A stretch of 27,615 bases of DNA, taken from Stramenopiles sp. TOSAG23-3. Its lineage: Eukaryota > Sar. Location of the stretch: the NCBI GenBank assembly GCA_900128585.1, contig LT642258.1:1-27615 (forward strand). Direction: 5' to 3'. The notes beneath the pieces are model-generated. The model saw only the letters and a list, made by a program, of their open reading frames with translations. It was not told the origin of the DNA and made no database searches. The position numbers and the translations under genes are program-made. This document shows positions 27,109-27,615 of this stretch, in pieces. Positions within the stretch are counted from its first letter, which is position 1, and every line of letters begins with the position of its first letter.

Positions 27109-27615
27109 CATAATTTTACATTGGTTCATTGTGGGTAATTAAGCGACTGGAGAGCATAAGTTTAGTGGGAAGATTGTATTTAGTTAAGAAGAAGATAAAT
27201 TTTAATTACTTACAAAGTAAATAACAGCCAAAATTCTCACCATCGAATTTCGTTCGCATGCCTTATTACTTAAGACTTTGTCTTTGTCTTGCAGATTATT
27301 ATTGACTGTGGTGAAAAGTGAAGAACACTGTACTGATATATTTAAGGATATATTTATGTAAGGATATATAAACAAAAATAAATCAGGTTTCTTCATTCGA
27401 ATAATCGAAAAAAAGAAATTTCAGCCTCACAGCCACGAGCTCAAAGCTCACAGCTCATCGTATTATTCGTCGTTTAATTTTTAATAATAATTTAAATTAT
27501 TATTATAGCTACGAGGCGTACGAGAGGAGTCTTCTAGTCTACAACGAATAAATAAATAAAAACAAATTTTATTTAAATAGAAAATCCATTGTATTACATT
27601 CCAATTTAAATTATA
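27109..27615. other. AT-rich 3' flank to window end
   Basis: No gene is visible. It has A/T runs, a duplicated GGATATAT motif (27347-27370) and short AGCTCA repeats near 27437-27457. Confidence 0.55.

Noticed and set aside
1-27615. tRNA, rRNA, CRISPR and transposase genes
   Set aside because: Read through on both strands by eye; I saw no cloverleaf with a GGTTCGAATCC-like arm, no rRNA segments, no spaced repeats with spacers, and no transposase or reverse-transcriptase motifs. A covariance-model scan would be decisive.

Overview
This is a window of nuclear DNA from a single-celled eukaryote. The genes are long, mostly uninterrupted reading frames on both strands, not arranged in operons. They are separated by strongly AT-rich spacers full of microsatellites and homopolymers. 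The proteins are eukaryotic: kinetochore CENP-C, a TMEM260-type O-mannosyltransferase, RPEL actin-binding repeats, an RWDD2-type protein and a dynein-stalk domain. The dynein-stalk protein and a CCDC15-like centriole protein suggest a flagellated cell. The standard genetic code fits. I cannot place the lineage; an intron-poor flagellated protist or alga (perhaps stramenopile-like) is only a guess. Several frames extend upstream of the first ATG and could be read as opening at TTG; I moved those starts to the first plausible ATG.

Layout. 3-599: 3' end of a gene resembling FAM136A/DUF842 (+). 1078-3711: secreted animal-type transglutaminase with a Lin-12/Notch repeat (+). 3815-4798 or longer: SGNH/PC-esterase-like protein with an unresolved 5' end (-). 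5177-7915: EF-hand protein carrying a free-standing dynein stalk/microtubule-binding domain and three copies of a GSPS repeat (+). 8560-9993: AAA ATPase of the katanin/spastin/VPS4 clade (+), followed by a short acidic Ser-rich ORF at 10075-10245. 10634-14107: VIT-vWA-DUF2135 protein with an F-box-like insert and a myristoylation-type N terminus (+). 14150-14585: candidate small spliced gene (+). 14716-16191: CENP-C (-). 16192-18680: 2.5 kb spacer with a telomere-like (CCCTACA)6 tract and a poly-C/poly-A junction. 18681-20390: protein with eight RPEL repeats (+). 20995-23529: TMEM260-like (+). 24051-25487: CCDC15-like (+). 26095-27108: RWDD2-like (+).

The genes do not form one pathway. Four share a cytoskeleton theme (dynein-stalk protein, AAA ATPase, octa-RPEL protein, CCDC15-like protein) and CENP-C adds chromosome segregation. 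The most unusual proteins are the EF-hand/dynein-stalk protein, the octa-RPEL protein, the LNR-transglutaminase and the VIT/F-box-like/vWA/DUF2135 fusion. Although coding frames are nearly intron-free, several 5' leaders carry GTAAGT-type donors paired with pyrimidine-rich acceptors, which suggests leader introns.
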